A stretch of DNA of 64,000 nucleotides, from NCBI GenBank assembly GCA_001464195.1, contig LNEY01000029.1, positions 1 through 64,000 on the forward strand, written 5' to 3'. The DNA is from Burkholderiales bacterium Ga0077547 (lineage in GTDB: Bacteria > Pseudomonadota > Gammaproteobacteria > Burkholderiales > Burkholderiaceae_C). Under the pieces are notes generated by a model. It had not been told where the DNA came from and ran no database searches. It saw nothing but the letters and a program-made list of their open reading frames with translations. The translations under genes were made by a program, and so were the position numbers. Below, piece by piece: positions 1 through 10,218 of this stretch (position 1 is its first letter; every line of letters starts with the position of its first letter).

Positions 1-301
1 CTTTGAACGTGTGTTCGCCCGCCAACACGATGGCGTGGCGCTTGCGCTTGCGTTCGGTGTGCGGGTTGACGCCCTTGGCGAGCAGCGTGCGGGCTCCATC
101 ACGAAGCTCGCGCGCCTCCTTCAGGGAGAGGGCCGGGTAGCTGCCGAAGGACATGCGATCGCGCTTGCCGCCCCACGTGAAGCGGAAGTGCCAAGCCTTG
201 GCGCCGTTGGCGGAAACGAAGAGGGAGAGGCCGTCGGCATCGGCCAGCGTGTACGGTTTGCCGGTCGTCTTGGCCTGACGAACCATGAGGTCTGAGAGCA
301 T
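1..301 (-). CDS. P4-type tyrosine integrase, N-terminal part (cut by window edge)
   Basis: Reading leftwards from the ATG at 301-299, the frame stays open to the window edge and gives 100 residues. They begin MLSDLMVRQAKTTGKPYTL and include the DGLSLFV, WHFRF, MSFGSYPALSLKEAR and GVNP(H)TERK segments. This is the DUF4102 arm-binding domain that opens P4/prophage-type tyrosine recombinases. The catalytic R-H-R-Y part lies outside the window. Such enzymes integrate genomic islands into the 3' ends of tRNA genes, and here a tRNA-Gly 3' end lies 240 bp upstream and points toward this gene. The domain call is firm; whether the full gene is intact cannot be seen. Confidence 0.85.
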   Translation of the reverse strand, partial: MLSDLMVRQAKTTGKPYTLADADGLSLFVSANGAKAWHFRFTWGGKRDRMSFGSYPALSLKEARELRDGARTLLAKGVNPHTERKRKRHAIVLAGEHTFK

Positions 302-394
302 GAGCCCAACTCCTGAGAATCGAGTTGGCTGCATGGTCCTGTTCGTCCCCGCGCTCCTCCAGCAAGAATGCGAAAGTGGGAAGCTCCGCGTTCC

Positions 395-456
395 GATGTA
401 CCACTTGATGTACCGCTTTGTACCGGCAGTCAGTGGTTTTCGCTGGCAGTCACTGG
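395..456. repeat. short direct repeats between integrase gene and tRNA
   Basis: TGTACC occurs at 397, 409 and 419, the first two inside GATGTACC. GGCAGTCAGTGG at 425-436 recurs with one change at 445-456. Clustered short repeats between attachment site and int gene are typical of integrase or excisionase arm-type binding sites. That role is inferred from position only. Confidence 0.4.
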
Positions 457-540
457 ATTCAACGATGGCGAAAAAGCTGAACCGTGACAATCACTTGCGA
501 CACTCCATGGTCTTTTCTGGAAGTCCGTGGAAAGTCGAAG

Positions 541-614
541 TGGAGCGGGCGAAGGGAATCGAACCCTCGTCAGCTGCTTGGGAAGCAGCAGCTCTGCCAT
601 TGAGCTACGCCCGC
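541..614 (-). tRNA. tRNA-Gly (anticodon CCC), intact
   Basis: The minus strand folds as a complete cloverleaf. Acceptor GCGGGCG pairs with CGCCCGC, the D-stem is GCTC/GAGC, the anticodon stem GCTGC/GCAGC closes the loop TTCCCAA (anticodon CCC), and the T-loop is TTCGATT. It ends in discriminator T plus encoded CCA (541-543). It resembles E. coli glyU. Its 3' end faces the integrase gene, so the last part of the gene is the probable attachment site of the island lying to the left. A broken second copy of the same tRNA lies 830 bp upstream. Confidence 0.95.
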
Positions 615-633
615 CCGTTCCCGAAGGATGGAC

Positions 634-653
634 GTCTGCCCCGAAGGGCAAAC
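634..653 (-). other. UUCG-capped hairpin just upstream of tRNA-Gly
   Basis: On the minus strand GTTTGCCC-TTCG-GGGCAGAC forms an 8-pair stem (with one G-T pair) and a UUCG loop, 20 nt before the tRNA 5' end. It has no T-run, so it is more likely a structured RNA element or processing signal than a classical terminator. Confidence 0.4.
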
Positions 654-679
654 AACCCTCCGGGCGGTAGGACTCAGAC

Positions 680-1445
680 CTGTCTCGCGACAGACCACCA
701 TGCGGAAGTCAGCGCCCTTTCGGGCCGGGGCAATCGTTGCATCCCCTATCCGGACCATTACAGCCCGGCCTTCGCTTTTTCCGCGATCCTCTACCCACAA
801 CAGATGCGCAGCAGTTTACACCGCCGCTTGTCGCGCCTTGCGGCGCGACACCGCTATGGGCTTACCCTGTTCCGTGCGGTGAGCACGGGCCAGGAGGGCC
901 TCGCCTTTCTGCCGGTGACCGTCATGTCAGCGTGCCTCCACCAAGCAGGGAGGCAACCGGTCACGTACCGTTTTGGTTCGAGCCTGTCAGTCGATTTGGC
1001 TCGTTCAAGCTTGACGGCATTTATCAGCGATTCACAGATGTTGGCCCTTTGGCCCAGCCTTGCGCCTCATCCGGATTTCGACTTCCAGAATCACACGGCA
1101 AACCTCACGGGTACCGCGTACCCCAGAGGGGCGGCTACGTTGTCGGTGCGCTTGGCACGGGGTCGTTACCAACCCCGCACTGCACCTAGGCTACGGGCGG
1201 CTGAACGCCCGGTTGCATGCAGGCTTGCGCCTGAGCAACAACTCATCACACGGCTTGCGCCGCGTTTACAACCCAACCCCGGTTTCCCGAGGCTTTCGGC
1301 CTTTCGGCCGTCTTCGATCAGGCTTTCACCTGACCTTGTGACCCCGAAGGGCCACGCTAGAGGGCTGCTTTTCCACACTTGAACGATGCTCTCGCATCAG
1401 CGGTGTGGCCGGCCCAGCTGGCCGGACGCGACTCTCAGGTCGCAC
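680..1445 (-). ncRNA. large structured RNA, probable group II intron 5' remnant (no IEP, no domain V found)
   Basis: On the minus strand the sequence starts GTGCGACC, the GUGYG 5' signature of group II introns, exactly where a tRNA-Gly sequence breaks off. It is packed with perfect GNRA hairpins: CGGCC-GAAA-GGCCG, CGGC-GCAA-GCCG, CAGGC-GCAA-GCCTG, GGGGTTG-GTAA-CGACCCC, GTCGCGCC-GCAA-GGCGCGAC and GCCC-GAAA-GGGC. No credible reading frame is present. GNRA loops of this density are typical of group II domains I-III. I could not find a domain V (AGC...GTTC hairpin), a branch-point domain VI or a reverse transcriptase, so the 3' part seems lost. Alternatives are another giant tRNA-associated RNA such as GOLLD or ROOL. 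The structured-RNA call is firmer than the family. Confidence 0.6.
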
Positions 1446-1484
1446 GCTTGGGAAGCTGCCGTTCTACCATTGAACTACACCCGC
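1446..1484 (-). pseudogene. 5' fragment of a second tRNA-Gly(CCC)
   Basis: These 39 nt read as acceptor GCGGGTG, D-arm GTTCAATGGTAGAAC, anticodon stem GCAGC and loop TTCCCAA (anticodon CCC), then only the first two bases (GC) of the 3' anticodon stem. From 1445 the sequence is GTGCGACC and no longer tRNA-like. The variable loop, T-arm and CCA are missing here. The nearest matching 3' half belongs to the intact tRNA-Gly at 541-614. Its CGCCCGC strand could pair with this acceptor using one G-U. Confidence 0.8.
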
Positions 1485-1652
1485 GATGTGTACTCATTCT
1501 AGCGGCCGCACCCCGTGCGAGAGCGGCCACCACCAGTCAAGTGCGGCTGCGTGCCCCGAGTCGCTGGCGTGCCGTTCTGCCTCACATCTTCGTACCATGT
1601 CAGCCGTCACGCCGCCACAATCCCGAAGACACCGACGGCGAGGACGAAACCG

Positions 1653-2570
1653 ATGAGCGACCTGAGCGTGCACGTGCTGCAGACCGGTCTGACCCCCGTG
1701 GTCGCGGACAGATCGCGTGCGGTGATTCCGAGCGATGGCGATGGCTTTGGCCCCTTCGAGGTCGCCGATTGCGCCATCGAAAATGTCTGGCAACGGTTGG
1801 CCAGCACCCCGGTCGACGTGCTGGTGGTGCATGGCAGGTGGGATGGGTGGACACGCTGTGCGTCTGACGTGGCGGTGATCCTGGTCGTCGACAGTCCGAC
1901 GGTGGCGGACACGGTGCGCTGGTTGCGCGACGGGGCGCAAGACATCGTGACCATCGACGAACTGGCGCAGCCAGGGTGGCCCAAGCGGCTGCGCGCGGCG
2001 GTCGAGCGCCAGCGGGTCAGGGCGGTGACCCGACAGGCCTTCGCCACCGATGTGCACACCGGACTGCCCCATGCCGGCCAACTCATCGAACACATGAGCC
2101 ATCTGATGGCACTTCGCGAACGTGAGCCGGCGCCGATGGCGCTGCTGGTGCTGCGCATCGAAGGCCTGGCGACGACGATGGCGCGTCTCGGGCCCGAGGC
2201 CGCTGGCACGCTGCGCCGCAAGGTGGCGGTGCGGCTGCGCGCCGGCGTACGGGCCAGCGATGTCGTGGCCTCGGTCGGCGAGGATTCATTTGCCGTGTTG
2301 CTGTCGCTGATCGACACACCGGCCGATGCCGACCGCGTTGGTCGCAAGCTGCTGGGCTCGCTGGGCGAGACCTTCAAGGTCGGTGGCGTCGATCTGGCGG
2401 TGGCGACGGCACTGGGTATTGCCTCCTACCCCGCCGATGGCACCCAGCCCGACATGCTGCTGCGCCGGGCTATAGGCCTGGCCGCATCAACGCCTGCCAG
2501 CGGCCGCGCTGGCTACGCCAACCGCTTGGAGCGCGGGGACGCCACGGCGGCGAACGACGAGCCGCGCTGA
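1653..2570 (+). CDS. degenerate GGDEF-domain protein
   Basis: 305 residues from the ATG at 1653; the open frame extends further upstream but without recognisable sequence. Residues 1-120 look like a receiver-type alpha/beta domain without an obvious phosphorylatable Asp (VAVILVVDS, then RDGAQDIVTIDEL). Residues about 130-290 match a GGDEF fold: the entry motif TDVHTGLPHA (about 132) corresponds to DxLTGLxNR. The active-site loop reads GEDSF (about 208) instead of GG(D/E)EF. Synthesis of cyclic di-GMP is therefore doubtful; a role as a sensor or binding partner is more likely. It is a single gene next to tRNA and intron debris. Confidence 0.75.
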   Translation: MSDLSVHVLQTGLTPVVADRSRAVIPSDGDGFGPFEVADCAIENVWQRLASTPVDVLVVHGRWDGWTRCASDVAVILVVDSPTVADTVRWLRDGAQDIVTIDELAQPGWPKRLRAAVERQRVRAVTRQAFATDVHTGLPHAGQLIEHMSHLMALREREPAPMALLVLRIEGLATTMARLGPEAAGTLRRKVAVRLRAGVRASDVVASVGEDSFAVLLSLIDTPADADRVGRKLLGSLGETFKVGGVDLAVATALGIASYPADGTQPDMLLRRAIGLAASTPASGRAGYANRLERGDATAANDEPR

Positions 2571-2615
2571 TCCTCTTGTGTATGGCTGCTCAGGGCAGCG
2601 AGCCGCCGATCGCCG

Positions 2616-3521
2616 TCACCAGAAGATCGCCCACACCAATCCGGCGATCGCCAGCCACTTCAGCACGTAGTAAGCGCGGTAGTTGCTGCGCTTGAATTCC
2701 TTCGCGGCAGCGCGCAGCTTGTAAGCGTGGGCAAACGCCTTGTTGATGCCCCCGATCGGCTCGCCGTTGACGTTCTGTGTCGAGGCGGCTGCCATGAAGT
2801 GCTTGGCGAAGAGGCGATTGAAGGCGCGCAGCGGGCTGCCCCACAGCGGCCGCTCGATGTCACAGAAGAGGATCACGCGCTGCTGGTCGGTGGTGTTGGC
2901 CGCGGTGTGGATGTAGGTTTCGTCGAACATCACCGCCTCGCCATCGCGCCAGTGGTAACGCTCGCCATCCACTTCGATGTAGCAGCCCGGGTCGTTGGGC
3001 GTTTGCAATCCGAGGTGAAAGCGCAGCGAGCCGGCGTAGGGGTCGCGGTGCCGCACCAGCCGGGCCCCGGGCGGCAATGAGGCGAACATCGCCGCTTTGA
3101 CCGAGCCGATGTTCTTGAGCAGCGCGACCGTCTGCGGACACAGCGCCTGCGCCGAAGCCAGGTCCTTGCCATACCAGGTGAGGTAGAAGCGCTTCCAGCC
3201 GGTGCGAAAGAACGAGTTGAAGCCGATGTCGGTGTAGCCGGCCGCCGCGCGGATGTAGCCCTCGTCGTTCAGCCGCAGCGCTTCGTCGCGGATCGTCGGC
3301 CAGTGTTTTTGCAACTCGACCAATTCAGGGAATTGCGTCACATCGATGTACGGGCCGCGCGACGTGCGTGAGAACGCATACATCAGCAGATTGATCGGCG
3401 CCAGCAGCACGGTGAAGTCGGTCAGCGCGCGCGCCAGCTTGAATCGCACCCGGCCACGCAGGTGCACATACAGCGCCGAGCCGACAAATGTCAGCAGCAC
3501 CCAATGACGAATTTCGAGCAT
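2616..3521 (-). CDS. lpxO: aspartyl/asparaginyl beta-hydroxylase family, LpxO-like lipid A hydroxylase
   Basis: 301 residues with hydrophobic segments at the N-terminus (about 5-20 and 33-50), a basic membrane-proximal stretch and a C-terminal dioxygenase domain. The Fe(II) ligands are visible as H158-x-D160 (RHRDPYAGSLRFHLGL) and H205 (ETYIHTAANTT). R215 is the likely 2-oxoglutarate-binding Arg. The family hydroxylates the secondary acyl chain of lipid A at the inner membrane. The membrane anchor favours LpxO over soluble peptide hydroxylases. A last hydrophobic helix ends the protein. It is a single gene, facing the next gene upstream in the same orientation with only a short gap. Confidence 0.8.
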   Translation of the reverse strand: MLEIRHWVLLTFVGSALYVHLRGRVRFKLARALTDFTVLLAPINLLMYAFSRTSRGPYIDVTQFPELVELQKHWPTIRDEALRLNDEGYIRAAAGYTDIGFNSFFRTGWKRFYLTWYGKDLASAQALCPQTVALLKNIGSVKAAMFASLPPGARLVRHRDPYAGSLRFHLGLQTPNDPGCYIEVDGERYHWRDGEAVMFDETYIHTAANTTDQQRVILFCDIERPLWGSPLRAFNRLFAKHFMAAASTQNVNGEPIGGINKAFAHAYKLRAAAKEFKRSNYRAYYVLKWLAIAGLVWAIFW

Positions 3522-3549
3522 GCGGATGGGGGTGAGTTATGGGTGGCGG

Positions 3550-5028
3550 TCAGCGCAGGATGTCGCCCAGACACAGGTATTTGATCTCGACATAGTCGTC
3601 GATGCCATGGTGCGAGCCCTCGCGACCGAGACCCGACTGCTTCACACCACCAAACGGCACTTCGGCGGTCGAGATCAGCCCGGTGTTGACGCCGACCATG
3701 CCGTACTCGAGGGCCTCGCCCACCCGGAAGATGCGGCCGATGTCGCGGCTGTAGAAGTAGCTGGCGAGACCGAATTCGGTGGCGTTGGCCAGCGCAATGG
3801 CTTCAGCCTCGGTGTGGAAGCGGAACACCGGGGCCACCGGGCCGAAGGTTTCCTCGCGGGCGCACAGCATGTCGGCGGTGGTGTCGGCCAGCACCGTGGG
3901 CTCGTAGTACTGGCCGCCCATCTTGTGGCCGCCGACCAGCAGCCGGGCACCCTTGGCCAGCGCGTCGGCGACATGACTCTCGATCTTCGCGACCGCGTTC
4001 GCATCGATCATCGGGCCCTGCGTCACGCCAGCGTCGAAGCCGTTGCCGACCTGGATGGCGCGCACCTTGGCGGCGAGCTTGTCGACGAAGGCGTCGTACA
4101 CGCTGTCCTGCACGTACAGCCGGTTCGCGCAGACGCAGGTCTGCCCCGCATTGCGGTACTTGCTGATCAGAGCGCCCTCGACCGCGCTGTCGATGTCGGC
4201 ATCGTCGAACACGATGAACGGCGCATTTCCGCCCAGTTCCAGCGACAGCTTCTTGACCGTTGGCGCGCATTGCTTCATCAGGATGCGGCCCACCTCGGTC
4301 GAGCCGGTGAACGACAGGTGGCGCACGGTGTCGCTGGCGCACAGCACGTTGCCGATGGCAATCGACTGTTCGCTGTCAGCGGTGACGATGTTGAGCACGC
4401 CCGCGGGCATGCCGGCACGCTGCGCCAGTTCGGCCACGGCCAGTGCTGACAACGGCGTCTGCTCGGCCGGCTTGATGACCACGGTGCAACCTGCGGCCAG
4501 CGCGGGTGCCACCTTGCGGGTGATCATCGCGATCGGGAAATTCCACGGCGTGATGGCCGCACACACCCCCACCGGCTGCTTGATGACGAGCACGCGTTTG
4601 TTGGCGTCGGTGGCAGGCACGGTCTCGCCGTAGACGCGCTTGGCTTCTTCGGCAAACCACTCGAGGAAGCTGGCGCCGTAGGCGACTTCGCCCTTGGCCT
4701 CGGCCAGCGGTTTGCCCTGCTCGGCGGTCATGATGCGGGCGAGGTCGTCCGCATGTTGAACCAGCAAGTGGTACCACTTCATCATGATCGCGCCGCGCTC
4801 TTTCGCCGTCTTGCTGCGCCAGGCGGGCCAGGCGCGATTGGCGGCGGCGATGGCCACTTCGGCGTCGGCGGCGCCGAGGTTCGCGACCAGCGCCAGCGTG
4901 GCACCCGTGGCCGGGTCGTCAACAGCGAAACGCTGCATCGCGCCGACCCACACGCCGTCAATCAGTGCGTCGGCTTTCAACAGTGCCGGGTCGTTCAGGG
5001 TCGCCAACGGCGAGGTGTGCTTGTCCAT
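3550..5028 (-). CDS. gabD: NAD(P)-dependent succinate-semialdehyde dehydrogenase
   Basis: 492 residues from the ATG at 5028 ([18 protein letters not shown]). The frame stays open far upstream, but that extension overlaps alaS in antisense and is not coding. Aldehyde dehydrogenase hallmarks are present: [12 protein letters not shown] (about 162), the glutamate of LELGGNAP (E264), the catalytic cysteine of [11 protein letters not shown] (C298) and the C-terminal [14 protein letters not shown]. GabD oxidises succinate semialdehyde to succinate, feeding 4-aminobutyrate carbon into the TCA cycle. No gabT is adjacent. It is divergent from alaS across a 225-bp gap. Confidence 0.9.
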   Translation of the reverse strand: MDKHTSPLATLNDPALLKADALIDGVWVGAMQRFAVDDPATGATLALVANLGAADAEVAIAAANRAWPAWRSKTAKERGAIMMKWYHLLVQHADDLARIMTAEQGKPLAEAKGEVAYGASFLEWFAEEAKRVYGETVPATDANKRVLVIKQPVGVCAAITPWNFPIAMITRKVAPALAAGCTVVIKPAEQTPLSALAVAELAQRAGMPAGVLNIVTADSEQSIAIGNVLCASDTVRHLSFTGSTEVGRILMKQCAPTVKKLSLELGGNAPFIVFDDADIDSAVEGALISKYRNAGQTCVCANRLYVQDSVYDAFVDKLAAKVRAIQVGNGFDAGVTQGPMIDANAVAKIESHVADALAKGARLLVGGHKMGGQYYEPTVLADTTADMLCAREETFGPVAPVFRFHTEAEAIALANATEFGLASYFYSRDIGRIFRVGEALEYGMVGVNTGLISTAEVPFGGVKQSGLGREGSHHGIDDYVEIKYLCLGDILR

Positions 5029-5253
5029 GCGTGCTCGAATTCGGGGTGGATCAGGTGCCTGACGCCACGCCATCAGCGCCCAGGTCCTCGGAGCACTCAC
5101 TCTACCCCTTCCGGTCTGACCAGGAGGGCGGCGGATAAACTTGAAGGCATCCCACCAGCCTCTCATTCGAGGATGTCCCGGTTCCCAGTGCACAGGCGAC
5201 GTTCGCCCGGAGCGCGCATGGGCCATCGGCCGACCTCCTCGACCAGCGTCCCG

Positions 5254-7887
<2,634 letters not shown>

Positions 7888-7891
7888 AAAA

Positions 7892-7918
7892 GCAAACGGG
7901 CGCGAAGATCGCGCCCGT
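7892..7918. terminator. hairpin between convergent alaS and small membrane gene
   Basis: CAAACGGGCGCG-AAGA-TCGCGCCCGTTG forms a long GC-rich stem directly after the alaS stop. Read on the minus strand it is followed by TTTGCTTTTCT, so it may terminate the minus-strand transcript better than alaS. It probably works in both directions. Confidence 0.6.
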
Positions 7919-7953
7919 TGCATGAACTGAGTGGATTCAGCGCGAGGCTGACT

Positions 7954-8082
7954 TCACGTCGACGAACCGTCCTTGAGCTTCTTGTCTTGCTCAGCCCGCA
8001 GGTGCGAGTACTTGAACTGATTCAAGATCCAGATGCCGACGACGATGAACCACAGCAGGAAAAGAACGCCTTGAACTTTCAT
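7954..8082 (-). CDS. 42-residue single-span membrane protein of unknown function
   Basis: The ATG at 8082-8080 is preceded by a GAGG ribosome-binding site (ACCGAGGTATCCAG). The product is one transmembrane helix (VQGVLFLLWFIVVGIWILNQF) followed by a charged tail (KYSHLRAEQDKKLKDGSST). I do not recognise a family. Codon use is like the neighbours and it is followed by a hairpin, so I accept it as a real gene. A further in-frame start lies 54 nt upstream but would precede the ribosome-binding site. Confidence 0.55.
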   Translation of the reverse strand: MKVQGVLFLLWFIVVGIWILNQFKYSHLRAEQDKKLKDGSST

Positions 8083-8200
8083 TCTGGATACCTCGGTGTA
8101 ATGGGTGATGGGCAACGGTTGGAAAATTATCGTCAAAAACGCCAGCAGCCAGTAGCTTTTTGACGTTCAACGCCCACGCTTGCCACGGTTTTTTGCGGCA

Positions 8201-9577
8201 TCAAACGGGAACCTGAACTGGATTGCGGCGGATGAGCGGCGCCATTGCCACGATGGTGGCGGTCAGCAGCAAGATCTCGAGCGCGTACACCGACACATAG
8301 CCCGTGAGCGAACTGCTGTGCGCAGCGACGATGTCGCGTATCACACCACCCAAGGCGATGCCCACGCCTGCACCGGTGGCCTGGACCGCCCCCCAGGCTC
8401 CGAGCGCAAGGCCGCTTTGATTCTTAGGGGCCAGGTTCATCGTGGCCGTGAGCGTGCCATGGCCAAACAAGCCAGCGCCGAACCCGATCAGCATGACGCC
8501 CGCGCCGAACAGCCAGGGCGACTGGACCGAGGCTGAGAAGATCACCGCGAAAAACGCTGGAATGCCGAACAGTGCCCCCGCACTGGCCATGCGGAACGGA
8601 TCCGCCCCGCGACTCAGCACCTGCGACGCGAGCGTGAATCCGAGCAAGCCGCCGATGGCCAGTGAGGCCGTCAGCGCGGTCGTTGCGCCAACGCTCAAAC
8701 CGAGTATCTCGCCACCAAAAGGCTCCAGCAGCACATCCTCCATGCTGAAGGCCATCGTCCCGAGTCCGACCGCAATCAGGCGTCGTACCGCATCGTCGCC
8801 CTTGCAGAATGTGTTGAAGGCTTCGCGAAAACCGACCTGTGGGAGTGCGCGAGGCGTGCGGCTGCGACTTTCCTGTTTCCAAAGCGCGATCACGTTGAGG
8901 ACCATCGTGGTCAGCGCGGCGCCCTGAATGACCTGGATCAGCCGCGCGGGGCTGAAGTCGGCCAGCAGTGCACCGAAGACCAGCGCACTGATGATCATGC
9001 CGAGCAGCAGCATCACGTACATCAACCCGACCACCTTGGGTTGCGATTCCACCGGCGCGAGGTCGGTGGCCAGTGCCAGCCCGACCGTCTGCGTGGTGTG
9101 CATGCCGGCGCCGACCAGCAAGAAGGCGATGGCGGCGCCGAGGTGACCGACCCAAACCGGGGCTTGGCTGGATTGACCGCCTCCTGACAGCACCAACAAT
9201 GCAAAGGGCATGATGGCCAAGCCACCGAACTGCACCAGCGTACCCATCCAGATGTAGGGCACCCGTCGCCAGCCCAGGGCCGAGCGATGGTGATCGGAGC
9301 GAAAGCCGATCAAGGCGCGCAGCGGTGCAAAGACCAGCGGTAGCGCCACCATGATCGACACCAGAGAGGCCGAGACCTTCAGCTCGACGATCATGACGCG
9401 GTTGAGCGTGCCAATCAGCAGCACCAGCGCCATCCCCACAGAGACCTGGAACAGGGACAGGCGCAGCAGCCGGGACAGGGGCAGCTCGGGCGTGGCTGCG
9501 TCGGCAAACGGCAAAAAGCGCGGGCCAAGACTGGCCCACGCCGAAATCAATTGTTGGCTGATCTGCTTCACTTTCAC
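8201..9577 (-). CDS. pucC: LH2 assembly protein, BCD/PucC-family major facilitator
   Basis: 458 residues, starting at a GTG (9577). It has about 12 hydrophobic spans and the signatures of the bacteriochlorophyll delivery family: NRVMIVEL, APLRALIGFRSDHH with WRRVPYIWMGTL, EDVLLEPFGGEILGLSV and GHGTLTATMNLA. PucC/LhaA proteins help assemble light-harvesting complexes in the membrane, probably by handling bacteriochlorophyll. It is the third gene of the pucBAC operon, 146 bp after pucA, with an intercistronic hairpin in between. No other photosynthesis genes lie in the window. Confidence 0.9.
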   Translation of the reverse strand: MKVKQISQQLISAWASLGPRFLPFADAATPELPLSRLLRLSLFQVSVGMALVLLIGTLNRVMIVELKVSASLVSIMVALPLVFAPLRALIGFRSDHHRSALGWRRVPYIWMGTLVQFGGLAIMPFALLVLSGGGQSSQAPVWVGHLGAAIAFLLVGAGMHTTQTVGLALATDLAPVESQPKVVGLMYVMLLLGMIISALVFGALLADFSPARLIQVIQGAALTTMVLNVIALWKQESRSRTPRALPQVGFREAFNTFCKGDDAVRRLIAVGLGTMAFSMEDVLLEPFGGEILGLSVGATTALTASLAIGGLLGFTLASQVLSRGADPFRMASAGALFGIPAFFAVIFSASVQSPWLFGAGVMLIGFGAGLFGHGTLTATMNLAPKNQSGLALGAWGAVQATGAGVGIALGGVIRDIVAAHSSSLTGYVSVYALEILLLTATIVAMAPLIRRNPVQVPV

Positions 9578-9675
9578 TTTGACGCGGTAGCGACAGCTAA
9601 GCCGATTGCAAGGAGAGCGCGCACGTGATCATGGTGACCGACGGCGGTTCTTGAGCTACACCAAAGAGCAAGAAG

Positions 9676-9707
9676 GAAGGTCCGGACAGCGAAGCCACCG
9701 GACCTTC
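9676..9707 (-). other. intercistronic hairpin between pucA and pucC
   Basis: GAAGGTCCGG and CCGGACCTTC form a perfect 10-pair stem 17 nt after the pucA stop, with a 12-nt loop and no strong T-run. In purple bacteria such structures stabilise or partly terminate the puc message so that the small LH2 peptides are made in excess over PucC. That function is inferred here. Confidence 0.65.
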
Positions 9708-9723
9708 GCGAAGCGCGCCGAAA

Positions 9724-9933
9724 TTACTTCGGTGCTTCAGCTGGCGCCGCTGCCGGCGCCGCAACTGCAACCGGTGCCGTGTTGTTAGCGGCGCCGTTGT
9801 AGTAGGCCTTCAGCCAAGGCGTGTTCGTGACCAGTGCGAGGTGCACTGCGAACGACGAGATGGCCACAGCCGAAAGAAACAGAGGAATGCCCAATTGGGG
9901 CCGGACAACGGTCCACATTTTTCCGTAGATCAT
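9724..9933 (-). CDS. pucA: light-harvesting complex 2 (LH2) alpha subunit
   Basis: 69 residues from ATG 9933, with a GGAG site 9 nt upstream. MIYGKMWTVVRPQLGIPL is the cytoplasmic face, residues about 16-36 span the membrane, and H31 is the bacteriochlorophyll ligand. W40 and the Tyr-Tyr pair at 44-45 are the residues that hydrogen-bond B850 pigments, so an 850-nm rather than an 820-nm complex is predicted. The tail after residue 48 is Ala/Pro-rich (APVAVAAPAAAPAEAPK), an extension known from Rubrivivax gelatinosus LH2. It lies 12 bp downstream of pucB. Confidence 0.93.
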   Translation of the reverse strand: MIYGKMWTVVRPQLGIPLFLSAVAISSFAVHLALVTNTPWLKAYYNGAANNTAPVAVAAPAAAPAEAPK

Positions 9934-9945
9934 GTCGAGCTCCTA

Positions 9946-10095
9946 TCAGTGCAGCCAGGGTGAATAGATATACGCCAGCAAATGTGCCAGCGCGGCGATG
10001 ATCCCGAAGATCTGTGTGCCTTGAATCAGATTGCGGTGAATCTCCTCTGATTCGGCCACCGTCAATCCGGTGATCCCAACTTTGTCGTCTGCCAT
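9946..10095 (-). CDS. pucB: light-harvesting complex 2 (LH2) beta subunit
   Basis: 49 residues from ATG 10095, preceded by a strong AAGGAGAAG site. H20 (EEIHRNL) is near the B800 site, H38 (AALAHLLAYIYSPW) is the B850 ligand, and one membrane span lies at about 23-43. An in-frame upstream ATG exists, but the ribosome-binding site and family length fix the start here. It is first gene of pucBAC. Tandem TGT-N12-ACA palindromes lie about 100-140 bp upstream. Confidence 0.94.
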   Translation of the reverse strand: MADDKVGITGLTVAESEEIHRNLIQGTQIFGIIAALAHLLAYIYSPWLH

Positions 10096-10192
10096 AACGT
10101 CTTCTCCTTGCAAGAAGTTCTTTTCGTGCTGAACCCGCACGAGGGTTATTGATGGCCTGCCGGCCAGGAACTGCGTTGCCGCCACCGGTGAG

Positions 10193-10210
10193 TGTAAATC
10201 TCAATTAACA
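10193..10210. promoter_or_regulatory. TGT-N12-ACA palindrome 1 (CrtJ/PpsR-type) upstream of pucB
   Basis: TGTAAATCTCAATTAACA matches the TGT-N12-ACA consensus of the photosynthesis regulator CrtJ/PpsR exactly in its outer bases. It lies 98-115 nt upstream of the pucB start codon. Confidence 0.65.
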
Positions 10211-10218
10211 TCACCACG

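Noticed and set aside
285-1382. Long plus-strand open frame (365 codons) over the tRNA and structured RNA
   Set aside because: It runs antisense through an intact tRNA and the GNRA-rich RNA, and its sequence resembles no protein. It is a GC-rich chance frame.
680-1445. tmRNA or RNase P RNA
   Set aside because: A short GTGATTCTGGAAGTCGA match to the tmRNA 5' end occurs, but no alanine tRNA-like end or tag frame is seen. The conserved RNase P blocks are absent.
4753-5253. N-terminal extension of AlaS
   Set aside because: The extra residues overlap gabD in antisense and match nothing; canonical AlaS begins MKATDIR.
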